Program-made: the position numbers and the translations under genes
In this document: positions 5,056 to 11,187 of the stretch, in pieces
Position numbering within the stretch: position 1 is the first letter of the stretch
Layout of the letters: each line of letters begins with the position of its first letter
Source: an uncultured Clostridia bacterium
GTDB lineage: Bacteria > Bacillota > Clostridia > Saccharofermentanales > DTU023
Direction: 5' to 3'
Assembly (NCBI GenBank): GCA_947254895.1
Contig: CAMYEY010000044.1
Coordinates: forward strand, 1 to 11,187
Length of the DNA stretch: 11,187 nucleotides
Notes under the pieces: model-generated
What the model was told of the DNA's origin: nothing
The model's database searches: none
What the model saw: only the letters and a program-made list of their open reading frames with translations

Positions 5056-5624
5056 TGTTGATGCCAAAGCGTGTTAAGTATAGAAGACAGCACCGTGGTC
5101 GCATGAGGGGTAAGGCTTTGCGCGGTAATAAAGTTACCTATGGTCAGTATGGTTTGCAAGCCCTGGAGCCCCATTGGATCACCAGTAATCAAATTGAAGC
5201 TGCCCGTGTTGCTATCAACCGTTACCTCCGCCGTGGTGGTAAGGTTTGGGTAAAAATTTTCCCGGACAAGCCGGTTACAGCAAAACCAGCTGAAACCAGA
5301 ATGGGTTCTGGTAAAGGTTCACCTGAATATTGGGTAGCTGTTGTTAAACCGGGCCGGGTTATGTTTGAACTGGCTGGAGTTAACGAAAAAGTTGCCCGTG
5401 AAGCTTTCCGTTTAGCTTCTCATAAATTACCGATCAAGACTCGTTTTGTTGTTTCTGATGTTGAGTTGACAGCTGAAGAACTGGCAAAATTCTCCGAGGT
5501 TCAAGCCGACGTTGTTGAGCAGCTTGAGGAAGAGGCTGAAATGGCCGCTGAAGCTTCCGAAGAAGCTGCAAGTCATGACGACCATAGCCATGGCAAGGCC
5601 TCTGAAGATGAAGCTGAAGCTTAG
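5055..5624 (+). CDS. rplP: 50S ribosomal protein L16 with acidic C-terminal tail
   Basis: 189 residues against 136-147 in most bacteria. The core (1-132) is standard: MLMPKRVKYRRQHRGRMRG, GLQALEPHWITSNQIEAARVA, the KPAETRMGSGKGSPEYWVA block, and the usual end ASHKLPIKTRFVV. L16 contacts the elbow of A-site tRNA and is a late assembly protein. Residues 133-189 are an added tail, rich in Glu and Ala, predicted helical (ELTAEELAKFSEVQADVVEQ), then low-complexity with HDDHSHGK near the end. No frameshift is needed: the frame stays open to a TAG that overlaps the AGGAGG of rpmC. Translation probably starts at 5055, as in most L16 proteins, within the rpsC stop. Confidence 0.96.
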   Translation: MLMPKRVKYRRQHRGRMRGKALRGNKVTYGQYGLQALEPHWITSNQIEAARVAINRYLRRGGKVWVKIFPDKPVTAKPAETRMGSGKGSPEYWVAVVKPGRVMFELAGVNEKVAREAFRLASHKLPIKTRFVVSDVELTAEELAKFSEVQADVVEQLEEEAEMAAEASEEAASHDDHSHGKASEDEAEA

Positions 5625-5635
5625 GAGGTTAGGGA

Positions 5636-5854
5636 ATGAAAGCAACTGAATTACGTGAAATGACTGCTGAAAAACTTGAGCAGGAATTAGTAGAGTTAAA
5701 AGAACAGCTGTTTAAATTAAGATTTCAACATGCCACCAACCAGCTAGAAAACCCTATGGAGCTTAAAACCGTAAGGAGAGATATAGCTAGAGTTAAAACA
5801 ATAATGCGTGAAATGGAATTAGCAGCAGATAAAAAGCAAGAGGATAGAGTATGA
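5636..5854 (+). CDS. rpmC: 50S ribosomal protein L29
   Basis: 72 residues, slightly above the usual 60-70. MKATELREMTAEKLEQELVE and LKEQLFKLRFQHATNQLENP are typical, with RRDIARVKTIMRE as the second helix. It is a two-helix hairpin protein near the tunnel exit, next to L23. AGGAGG (5623-5628) is 7 bases before the start and overlaps the rplP stop. The 3' end overlaps rpsQ by 4 bases (ATGA). Confidence 0.97.
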   Translation: MKATELREMTAEKLEQELVELKEQLFKLRFQHATNQLENPMELKTVRRDIARVKTIMREMELAADKKQEDRV

Positions 5855-6108
5855 CAGAGAGAAATAACAGGAAACAAAGGGTGGGCATCGTAGTATCCGA
5901 CAAAATGGACAAGACGATCACTGTTGCTGTAGAAGAACATGTACGTCATCCCTTGTATAAAAAATACGTAAAAGAAACCAAAAAGTTTAAAGCTCATGAC
6001 GAAGAAAACACTGCGGGTATTGGAGACAGGGTTAGAATTATGGAAACAAGGCCTTTGTCAAAGTCTAAGAGCTGGCGGTTAGTTAAAATTATCGAAAAAG
6101 CGAAGTAG
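5851..6108 (+). CDS. rpsQ: 30S ribosomal protein S17
   Basis: 85 residues, normal. NRKQRVGIVVSDKMDKTITV is the classical start of the OB-fold, followed by HPLYKKYVKETKKFKAHDE, then GIGDRVRIMETRPLSKSKSW. S17 binds 16S rRNA early in 30S assembly. Start is set by the ATGA overlap with rpmC and AGAGGA at 5839-5844. It is the last gene of the classical S10 operon; rplN, first of the spc group, follows after 29 bases with no terminator between. Confidence 0.98.
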   Translation: MTERNNRKQRVGIVVSDKMDKTITVAVEEHVRHPLYKKYVKETKKFKAHDEENTAGIGDRVRIMETRPLSKSKSWRLVKIIEKAK

Positions 6109-6124
6109 ATCCGCTGATTTCATA

Positions 6125-6130
6125 AGGAGG
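6125..6130 (+). promoter_or_regulatory. rplN ribosome binding site (decides the start)
   Basis: AGGAGG ends one base before the ATG at 6132, which is too close for initiation, but 7 bases before the ATG at 6138. The second ATG also gives the canonical L14 N-terminus MIQQE. Confidence 0.85.
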
Positions 6131-6137
6131 AATGGAA

Positions 6138-6506
6138 ATGATACAACAAGAATCAACCCTAAAATCCGCGGACAATACGGGTGCACGTAAATTGCTCTGC
6201 ATTAGAGTTTTAGGTGGTACTAATCGTAAATACGCGAATATTGGTGATGTCATTGTTTGTTCTGTTAAAGAGGCAATTCCCGGCGGCGTTGTTAAAAAAG
6301 GCGATGTTGTCAAGGCTGTTATTGTCAGAACAAAAAAAGGCGTGAGACGTCCAGACGGTTCAATCATCCGTTTTGATGAAAATGCTGCAGTTATCTTGGA
6401 TGACGATGGCAATCCACAAGGAACCCGGATCTTTGGTCCTATCGCCAGAGAGCTTAGAGAAAAAAATTACATGAGAATTCTTTCTCTAGCACCGGAAGTT
6501 TTATAG
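6138..6506 (+). CDS. rplN: 50S ribosomal protein L14
   Basis: 122 residues from the ATG at 6138, exactly the usual length; an in-frame ATG two codons earlier is rejected because of RBS spacing. MIQQESTLKSADNTGARKLL, VKEAIPGGVVKKGDVVKAV, VRRPDGSIIRFDENAAVI and GTRIFGPIARELREKNYMRI are near-invariant L14 blocks. L14 is at the subunit interface and contacts the 30S; it is also the docking site of silencing factor RsfS in bacteria. It opens the spc part of the cluster. rplX follows after 10 bases. Confidence 0.98.
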   Translation: MIQQESTLKSADNTGARKLLCIRVLGGTNRKYANIGDVIVCSVKEAIPGGVVKKGDVVKAVIVRTKKGVRRPDGSIIRFDENAAVILDDDGNPQGTRIFGPIARELREKNYMRILSLAPEVL

Positions 6507-6510
6507 GAGG
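6505..6510 (+). promoter_or_regulatory. rplX ribosome binding site (decides the start)
   Basis: AGGAGG overlaps the rplN TAG stop. It stands 3 bases before ATG 6514 and 6 bases before the in-frame ATG 6517. The second spacing is the better one, so 6517 is preferred. Confidence 0.6.
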
Positions 6511-6516
6511 CAGATG

Positions 6517-6873
6517 ATGAGTAAATTACATGTAAAAGTAGATGACAACGTCTATATTCTGCGGGGTAAGGATGCCGGTAAATCCGGTAAAGTTCTAGCT
6601 GCCTATCCTAAAACAGGTCAAGTTATAGTAGAAGGCGTCAATATTGTGGTTAAACACAAAAAGGCTAAGTCTCATTTAGACCAGGGTGGACGGATTGAGC
6701 AACCTGGAAAAATTAATCACGCGAATGTAATGCTGGTTTGCCCTAAGTGTAAAAAACCGACCAAGACTGGCAAAAGATTTGAAGATGTCAAAGGCGAAAA
6801 TTGTAAAGTCCGCTATTGCAAGGCTTGTGGTGAAACGATTGATGCAATCGGCAAGAATAAGGAGGCAAAATAA
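6517..6873 (+). CDS. rplX: 50S ribosomal protein L24
   Basis: 118 residues from the preferred ATG. The KOW motif is near the N-terminus (VYILRGKDAGKSGKVLAAYP, residues 12-31), followed by VIVEGVNIVVKHKKA. The C-terminal part keeps a zinc-ribbon-like set of cysteines: CPKC at 75-78 and CKACGE at 101-106, plus Cys96. L24 starts 50S assembly by binding the 5' domain of 23S rRNA. An ATG one codon upstream (6514) is possible. The stop overlaps rplE by one base. Confidence 0.96.
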   Translation: MSKLHVKVDDNVYILRGKDAGKSGKVLAAYPKTGQVIVEGVNIVVKHKKAKSHLDQGGRIEQPGKINHANVMLVCPKCKKPTKTGKRFEDVKGENCKVRYCKACGETIDAIGKNKEAK

Positions 6874-7415
6874 TGGCTAATCGCTTAGTTGAAAAATATA
6901 AAAACGAAGTTGCCCCCGCTTTGATGGAACAATTCAAATATAAATCAGTTATGCAGATTCCAAGGTTGGAAAAAATTGTCATCAACATGGGTGTTAGCGA
7001 AGCAAAAGAAGATGCTAAGGTTATGGACCATGCTGTCCAGGATATGACCGTAATCAGCGGCCAGAAACCGGTTGTTACGAAGTCTAAAAAATCTATTGCT
7101 AACTTCCGCTTAAGGGCTGGCATGAATGTAGGTTGCAAGGTCACTCTTAGAAATCAAAGGATGTATGAATTTTTAGATAAGTTAGTAAGCATTGCATTAC
7201 CAAGGACGAGAGACTTCCGTGGTATCAATCCTAACTCCTTTGACGGCCGTGGCAATTATTCCATGGGAACTAAAGAGCAGTTGATTTTCCCTGAGATTGA
7301 TTATGATAAGATCGACAAAATCCGCGGTATGGATATTGTTATCGTAACTACGGCAGAAACCGATGAAGAAGCAAAGGCTCTTTTAACCGGCCTAGGCATG
7401 CCTTTCAGGAAATAG
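6873..7415 (+). CDS. rplE: 50S ribosomal protein L5
   Basis: 180 residues, typical. NRLVEKYKNEVAPALMEQF, PRLEKIVINMGV, GQKPVVTKSKKSIANFRLR and LPRTRDFRGINPNSFDGRGN are family blocks; GNYSMGTKEQLIFPEIDYDK and the end LLTGLGMPF are conserved too. L5 binds 5S rRNA in the central protuberance and contacts S13 and the P-site tRNA. A GGAGG (6861-6865) lies inside rplX. In E. coli the S8 repressor site lies at this junction. I could not find room for a similar non-coding structure here because the genes overlap. Confidence 0.98.
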   Translation: MANRLVEKYKNEVAPALMEQFKYKSVMQIPRLEKIVINMGVSEAKEDAKVMDHAVQDMTVISGQKPVVTKSKKSIANFRLRAGMNVGCKVTLRNQRMYEFLDKLVSIALPRTRDFRGINPNSFDGRGNYSMGTKEQLIFPEIDYDKIDKIRGMDIVIVTTAETDEEAKALLTGLGMPFRK

Positions 7416-7427
7416 GAGGAGGACTAA

Positions 7428-7613
7428 ATGGCTAAAAAATCTTTAAAAGTCAAAGCTGCAAGAAAAGCAAAATTTGCTACCCGTCAACATAACCGTTGTC
7501 AATTGTGCGGTCGTCCCCATTCCTACATGCGTAAGTATGGTATTTGCCGTCTCTGCTTCCGGGAATTGGCTTATAAAGGCCAGATACCTGGCGTACGTAA
7601 AGCCAGCTGGTAA
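7428..7613 (+). CDS. rpsN: 30S ribosomal protein S14, zinc-binding type
   Basis: 61 residues, the short S14 form. Four cysteines at 24, 27, 40 and 43 (CQLC and CRLC) form the zinc ribbon, so this is the C+ (zinc-containing) paralogue. The ending YKGQIPGVRKASW is invariant in this type. S14 is in the 30S head beside S3 and S10. Many Bacillota hold an additional zinc-free S14 controlled by Zur elsewhere; none is in this window. RBS GGAGGA is 5-7 bases upstream. Confidence 0.98.
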   Translation: MAKKSLKVKAARKAKFATRQHNRCQLCGRPHSYMRKYGICRLCFRELAYKGQIPGVRKASW

Positions 7614-7634
7614 AGAACAGTAAAGGAGAAACAT

Positions 7635-8030
7635 ATGCAAATAACAGATCCAATTGCTGATATGCTGACAAGAATCCGCAATGCAAGCAATGCAGGTCAT
7701 GAATCCTGCAAGGTACCATCTTCTAAGTTAAAACGCAGCCTTGCTGATATTTTGCTAGCTGAAGGTTATATTCAGAACGTTGAGTATAAAGAAGATAATA
7801 AACAGGGTGAGCTGACGATTACTCTGAAGTACTTTGAAAATCGTCCGGTAATTGCCGGTATGAAAAGAATTTCCAAACCTGGTTTGCGGATTTATGCTCA
7901 GGCCAATGAACTGCCTTCTGTTTTGGATGGCTTAGGCATTGCTCTGATTTCTACATCTAAAGGTTTGATGACAGATAAACAGGCTAGAGCTGCTGGAATC
8001 GGTGGCGAAGTTATGGCCTTTGTTTGGTAA
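7635..8030 (+). CDS. rpsH: 30S ribosomal protein S8
   Basis: 131 residues, normal. MQITDPIADMLTRIRNASNA and KVPSSKLKRSLADILLAEGY at the N-terminus, and ISTSKGLMTDKQARAAGIGG with the end EVMAFVW, are S8 signatures. S8 binds helix 21 of 16S rRNA and in E. coli represses the spc operon by binding its mRNA. RBS AAAGGAG lies before the ATG. A 58-base gap with a hairpin follows, the second widest gap in the cluster, so S8-linked control at this place is conceivable but unproven. Confidence 0.98.
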   Translation: MQITDPIADMLTRIRNASNAGHESCKVPSSKLKRSLADILLAEGYIQNVEYKEDNKQGELTITLKYFENRPVIAGMKRISKPGLRIYAQANELPSVLDGLGIALISTSKGLMTDKQARAAGIGGEVMAFVW

Positions 8031-8044
8031 TAAACTCTGAAAAG

Positions 8045-8062
8045 GTACTCTTTAGAGGGTAC
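8045..8062 (+). promoter_or_regulatory. Hairpin in the rpsH-rplF gap
   Basis: GTACTCT (8045-8051) pairs with AGGGTAC (8056-8062) over 7 pairs including one T-G wobble, with loop TTAG. No T run follows directly, so it is not a normal terminator. The rplF RBS (CAGGAGG, 8077-8083) is 15 bases further down. Confidence 0.5.
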
Positions 8063-8088
8063 TGCAATTTTAAGAGCAGGAGGAAAAT

Positions 8089-8625
8089 ATGTCTAGAATA
8101 GGTAATATGCCGATCACCTTACCTGAAGGTGTCGAGGTTACAATCAAGGACCATCTAGTTACGGTTAAACATGGCAATGTATCATTAAGTCAAGAAATTC
8201 ATCCAACCATTTCTGTTTCCGTAGATAATGGTGAGGTCCTGGTGAAACGTCACAATGATTCCAAAGAGAGCAGGTCTTTGCATGGTCTGACCAGGTCTTT
8301 GATTAATAATATGGTTATTGGGGTTAAACATAGTTACACCAAAACCTTAGAGGTTAACGGTGTTGGCTACAGGGCCCAGATGCAAGGTAAGAAATTAGTT
8401 ATGAATCTAGGTCTGTCGCATCCCGTTGAAGTTGAAGCGCCGGCCGGAATTGAGTTTGAAGTTGAAGGACAGAATAAAATCATAGTTAAGGGAGCCGATA
8501 AACAATTGGTAGGTGAAACAGCTGCTAAAATTAGAGCCAAACGCTTACCAGATGCTTATAAGGGCAAGGGTATTAAGTATGATTATGAAGTCTTGCGTCT
8601 CAAAGAAGGCAAAACTGGAGCTTAA
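8089..8625 (+). CDS. rplF: 50S ribosomal protein L6
   Basis: 178 residues, the standard length. The two repeated L6 domains are visible: MSRIGNMPITLPEGVEVTI begins the first, and LEVNGVGYRAQMQGKKLVMN with LGLSHPVEVEAPAGIE the second. The C-terminal RNA-binding loop reads RAKRLPDAYKGKGIKYDYE, close to the family R-x-P-E/D-P/A-Y-K-G-K-G-I form. L6 sits near the sarcin-ricin loop at the factor-binding site. Strong AGGAGG six bases upstream. Confidence 0.98.
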   Translation: MSRIGNMPITLPEGVEVTIKDHLVTVKHGNVSLSQEIHPTISVSVDNGEVLVKRHNDSKESRSLHGLTRSLINNMVIGVKHSYTKTLEVNGVGYRAQMQGKKLVMNLGLSHPVEVEAPAGIEFEVEGQNKIIVKGADKQLVGETAAKIRAKRLPDAYKGKGIKYDYEVLRLKEGKTGA

Positions 8626-8645
8626 TTAAGAAAGGATAACAGACG

Positions 8646-9014
8646 ATGATAAATAAAATTGATAAAAATGCAATTCGTCAGCGTAAACATGCTAGAGTCC
8701 GTAAACATATTGGCGGAACTGCTGAACGCCCCAGACTGTGTGTATTTAGAAGCCTTTCTCACATTTATGCTCAAGTTATAGATGATGTAGCTGGCCAGAC
8801 CCTGGTTGCTGCCTCCTCACTTGATGCTGAAGTCAAAGACCAGCTCAAAGCAGGCAGTAATTGTGATGCTGCTAAAGCGGTTGGGACCTTGGTCGCTAAA
8901 AAATGCTTGGAAAAAGGTATTGAAGATGTCGTTTTTGACCGCGGTGGCTATCTCTACCACGGTAGGGTTGCTGCCCTTGCTGAAGCAGCCAGAGAAGCGG
9001 GCTTGAAGTTCTAG
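8646..9014 (+). CDS. rplR: 50S ribosomal protein L18
   Basis: 122 residues, typical. RQRKHARVRKHIGGTAERPR at the N-terminus and SLSHIYAQVIDD are L18 blocks, and the end VFDRGGYLYHGRVAALAEAA with AREAGLKF is near-invariant. L18 binds 5S rRNA and ties it to the 50S subunit together with L5. The RBS (AAAGGA, 8631-8636, 9 bases before ATG) is the weakest in the cluster, which may lower its initiation rate or depend on rplF translation. Confidence 0.98.
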   Translation: MINKIDKNAIRQRKHARVRKHIGGTAERPRLCVFRSLSHIYAQVIDDVAGQTLVAASSLDAEVKDQLKAGSNCDAAKAVGTLVAKKCLEKGIEDVVFDRGGYLYHGRVAALAEAAREAGLKF

Positions 9015-9029
9015 TAGAGGAGTTAGAAA

Positions 9030-9611
9030 ATGAGTAATGAAGAAAAAGTAAACGAAAATTTTGATAGAAATCCTCGTGGCAATGAACGTACTGGCCGCCG
9101 GTCTGACCGTCGTGGTAGACCTCGTCGTGAGCGTGAGGATGATGGTATCCAAGATAGAGTTATCCATATAGGTCGGGTAGCTAAGACTGTTAAGGGTGGT
9201 CGAAACATCCGTTTTACAGCAATCGTTATTGTTGGCGATGGCCAAGGTAAGGTTGGTAAGGGCATGGGTAAAGCCGCTGAAATTCCTGATGCTATTCGTA
9301 AGGGAAGGGATGAGGCTAAACGCAATATGATCCAGGTTAATATGGCTGAAAATACAATCCCGCACGAGATCACTGGTCAATACGGTGCTGGTCGGGTATT
9401 GTTAAAGCCTGCTGCAGAAGGTACAGGTGTTATTGCAGGTGGTCCTGTCCGGGCTATTTGTGAGCTGGCCGGTATCCAAGATATTAAGACAAAATCTCTG
9501 GGATCAAATAATCCGAACAATGTTGCTAACGCTACCTTGCAGGGTTTGAAGTCCTTACTGTCACCTCAGATGGTTGCAAAAAAACGCGGGCTTTCCGTAG
9601 ATGAGATTTAA
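9030..9611 (+). CDS. rpsE: 30S ribosomal protein S5 with Arg-rich N-terminal extension
   Basis: 193 residues against about 166 in E. coli. The core starts near residue 40 (IQDRVIHIGRVAKTVKGGRN), then FTAIVIVGDGQGKVGKGMGK, the C-terminal GAGRVLLKPAAEGTGVIAGG and IKTKSLGSNNPNNVANATLQ. S5 helps decoding fidelity and borders the mRNA entry tunnel. Residues 1-39 are mostly Arg, Asp, Asn and Gly, about 29 longer than E. coli and probably disordered. Such tails are seen in several Gram-positive lineages. Start is set by GAGGAG upstream; no better internal start is seen. Confidence 0.97.
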   Translation: MSNEEKVNENFDRNPRGNERTGRRSDRRGRPRREREDDGIQDRVIHIGRVAKTVKGGRNIRFTAIVIVGDGQGKVGKGMGKAAEIPDAIRKGRDEAKRNMIQVNMAENTIPHEITGQYGAGRVLLKPAAEGTGVIAGGPVRAICELAGIQDIKTKSLGSNNPNNVANATLQGLKSLLSPQMVAKKRGLSVDEI

Positions 9612-9623
9612 GTGGAGGATAGC

Positions 9624-9803
9624 ATGGGTAAGTTAAAGATTACTTTAAAACGCAGTTTGGCCGGCTGTAAGAAAAAACAAGTAGCTACAGCAGAGGCTTT
9701 GGGCTTATCAAAAATCGGCCACTTTGTGATTAAGGAAGATAACGCTCCAACTCAAGGAATGCTACAAGTCGTTAAACATTTAGTCGAAGTAGAGCAGGCG
9801 TAG
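9624..9803 (+). CDS. rpmD: 50S ribosomal protein L30
   Basis: 59 residues, the usual length of 58-60. MGKLKITLKRSLAGCKKKQV, the ATAEALGLSKIGHFVIKEDN block and the end MLQVVKHLVEVE match the single L30 domain. The ATG at 9624 is chosen: GGAGG (9614-9618) lies five bases before it. A longer form from GTG 9612 would start inside its own RBS region and add four residues not usual for L30. It lies 12 bases after rpsE and 10 before rplO. Confidence 0.95.
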   Translation: MGKLKITLKRSLAGCKKKQVATAEALGLSKIGHFVIKEDNAPTQGMLQVVKHLVEVEQA

Positions 9804-9813
9804 GAGGTTTCAA

Positions 9814-10263
9814 ATGCAATTAAACAATTTAAAATCGGCTCCAGGCGCAACTAAAAATAATAACCGTAGAGGACGTGGCAAGGGCAGTGGTAACGGCAAG
9901 ACCGCAGGTCGTGGTCATAAAGGCCAGAACGCTAGGTCTGGTGGCCGGGTTAGACCTCAGTTTGAGGGTGGCCAGATGCCTCTTTACCGTCGTGTGCCTA
10001 AACGCGGTTTTAACAATAAGATTTTTGCCAAGCATTATCATGAAATTAACGTCGAATCCTTAAATAAATTTGAGGATGGAACTGTGGTAGACGAAAGACT
10101 TATCCACGATAGTGGCGTCTTGACCATGCCTAAGGTTAATGATGGTATCAAGATTCTTGGTAGAGGAGAATTAACAAAAAAATTAACCGTGAGAGCTAAT
10201 GCTTTTACCGCGTCAGCTAGGGAAAAAATTGAGAATGCCGGTGGCACAGTAGAGGAGGTATAA
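9814..10263 (+). CDS. rplO: 50S ribosomal protein L15
   Basis: 149 residues, normal. MQLNNLKSAPGATKNNNRRG, then the Gly/Arg/Lys-rich arm GRGKGSGNGKTAGRGHKGQN and GGRVRPQFEGGQMPLYRRVP are classical; the globular C-terminal half ends AREKIENAGGTVEEV. L15 is a late-binding 50S assembly protein whose basic arm runs deep into 23S rRNA. AGGAGG (9802-9807) overlaps the rpmD stop, six bases before ATG. The stop is only one base before the secY start. Confidence 0.98.
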   Translation: MQLNNLKSAPGATKNNNRRGRGKGSGNGKTAGRGHKGQNARSGGRVRPQFEGGQMPLYRRVPKRGFNNKIFAKHYHEINVESLNKFEDGTVVDERLIHDSGVLTMPKVNDGIKILGRGELTKKLTVRANAFTASAREKIENAGGTVEEV

Positions 10264-10264
10264 C

Positions 10265-11187
10265 ATGGGTAACATGTTGGAAACACTCCGCAATGCCTTT
10301 AAAATTGATGAGTTGCGTAAAAGAATTCTCTTTACAATCCTTGTCATGCTGATCTACCGCTTGGGTACAGCGATACCTGTTCCTGGTATTAGTGTTGCGG
10401 CTTTTACCGCATTTATGCACCGCTTGGGCCAGTATGGTAGTTTTATGCAGACCATCACTGGTGTTACCTTGTCGGGTGAAACCGTGCGTGCTGTTCCAAT
10501 CTTTGTCCTAGGTATTCAACCCTACATTAATGCGTCGATTATTGTTCAGCTGTTAACAGCCGCCATTCCTTACCTGGAGCGTTTATCCCAGGAAGGTGAA
10601 GCGGGGCGTAGGCAGATTCAGAAGATTACTCGTTTTGTGACGATAGCTTTGGCTCTAGTTATGTCGGTAGGTTATTGGTATTCAACCAGGTCTGCTGGCG
10701 TATCTACGCTGCCTCCAGCACTGAATGCACTGGTTGTCATTTCCAGCTTTACAGCAGGCTCTACTTTCATTATGTGGTTAGGTGAGCAAATCAACGATAA
10801 GGGTATTGGTAACGGCATTTCGATGATCATCTTTACCGGTATTATTTCGGGTTTTCCGAATACTGTCCGGATGATTTATGTCAGCTTTATGCTATGGAGC
10901 CAGTCCAGCCATATTTTAGCTGTTCTAGGTGTTATCCTTGTTGCTGTTGTTTTTGTGGCGATTGTCACCCTGGTTGTCTTCATCCAGTCTTCTGAAAGAA
11001 GGGTACCTGTCCAATATGCCAAAAAGGTAGTTGGACGGAAAATGTATGGTGGCCAGAGCACTTATTTGCCGATTAAGGTTAACCAAAGTGGTGTCTTGCC
11101 TGTTATTTTTGCAGTTTCAGTTTTGATGCTACCTTCAACTCTTGTTTCGATGTTTGGTTTCCAAGGCAAGGTTGCCCAGTTTTTCTT
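10265..11187 (+). CDS. secY: Protein translocase subunit SecY (3' end cut by the window)
   Basis: 307 codons read open to the window end, of an expected 420-440. SecY is the channel of the SecYEG translocon in the plasma membrane. Family blocks: KRILFTILVMLIYRLGTAIP with PVPGI (first membrane helix and plug region), VLGIQPYINASIIVQLLTAA, LSQEGEAGRRQIQKITRF, then DKGIGNGISMIIFTGII. The cytosolic loop reads SSERRVPVQYAKKVVGRKMY and is followed by STYLPIKVNQSGVLPVIFA. Six or seven hydrophobic segments can be seen; the C-terminal helices lie beyond the edge. AGGAGG (10253-10258) lies 6 bases before ATG 10265; an in-frame ATG at 10274 is a weaker option. In related genomes adk and map often come next. 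Confidence 0.97.
   Translation, partial: MGNMLETLRNAFKIDELRKRILFTILVMLIYRLGTAIPVPGISVAAFTAFMHRLGQYGSFMQTITGVTLSGETVRAVPIFVLGIQPYINASIIVQLLTAAIPYLERLSQEGEAGRRQIQKITRFVTIALALVMSVGYWYSTRSAGVSTLPPALNALVVISSFTAGSTFIMWLGEQINDKGIGNGISMIIFTGIISGFPNTVRMIYVSFMLWSQSSHILAVLGVILVAVVFVAIVTLVVFIQSSERRVPVQYAKKVVGRKMYGGQSTYLPIKVNQSGVLPVIFAVSVLMLPSTLVSMFGFQGKVAQFF

Noticed and set aside
5451..5624. L16 tail as the product of a frameshift or lost stop codon
   Set aside because: Codon use looks coding-like, composition is consistently acidic and helical, and the real stop overlaps the rpmC RBS as at other junctions in this cluster. A true extension is more likely.
6132..6137. Upstream ATG of rplN (two extra residues)
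   Set aside because: Only one base separates it from AGGAGG; ATG 6138 has proper spacing and gives the canonical L14 N-terminus.
8806..9380. Overlapping + and - strand open frames over rplR and rpsE
   Set aside because: They are shadow frames of the certain L18 and S5 genes.
9612..9623. GTG start for rpmD with four extra residues
   Set aside because: It includes its own Shine-Dalgarno region; ATG 9624 is well spaced and gives normal L30 length.

Overview
The window is the left end of an assembled contig from a low-GC Gram-positive bacterium, most likely Clostridia-like Bacillota; genus not determined. It carries an almost complete S10-spc ribosomal protein cluster, all on the + strand. The phylum call rests on strong AGGAGG-type ribosome binding sites before nearly every gene, the gene order, a four-cysteine zinc-type S14, and an AT-leaning composition (mid-40s % GC by eye, not computed).

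Left edge (1-350): bases 1-49 are not biological. They match the end of the Illumina P5 oligo, a 10-nt index and the Nextera/Tn5 Read 1 adapter. The genome starts at about base 50, inside the 3' part of a gene for an RpiB/LacA/LacB-family sugar-phosphate isomerase, which ends at 350. An intrinsic terminator follows (376-410).

Control region (351-726): just after the terminator is a good sigma-A type promoter (TTGCAT, 17-nt spacer, TATACT). It should give a 5' leader of about 260 nt ahead of rpsJ. The leader contains several convincing hairpins, one of them followed by a short T run like an attenuator. It is a candidate autoregulatory ribosomal-protein leader and the most interesting non-coding part of the window.

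S10 and spc genes (727-11187): the order is rpsJ, rplC, rplD, rplW, rplB, rpsS, rplV, rpsC, rplP, rpmC, rpsQ, rplN, rplX, rplE, rpsN, rpsH, rplF, rplR, rpsE, rpmD, rplO, secY. SecY is cut by the right edge. Four junctions overlap by 1 nt (TAATG) and one by 4 nt (ATGA). Most other gaps are 30 nt or less, so the block probably works as one transcription unit. Only the rpsJ-rplC (61 nt) and rpsH-rplF (58 nt) gaps are wide, and both contain hairpins. The proteins build the large and small ribosomal subunits; SecY is the membrane channel for protein export.

Oddities: L16 has an acidic Ala/Glu-rich C-terminal tail of about 55 residues. L22 has an N-terminal extension of about 49 residues. S5 and L23 have shorter terminal extensions. 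A GGA(T) element recurs in unpaired parts of the non-coding hairpins. No mobile element, CRISPR array, tRNA or rRNA was seen.
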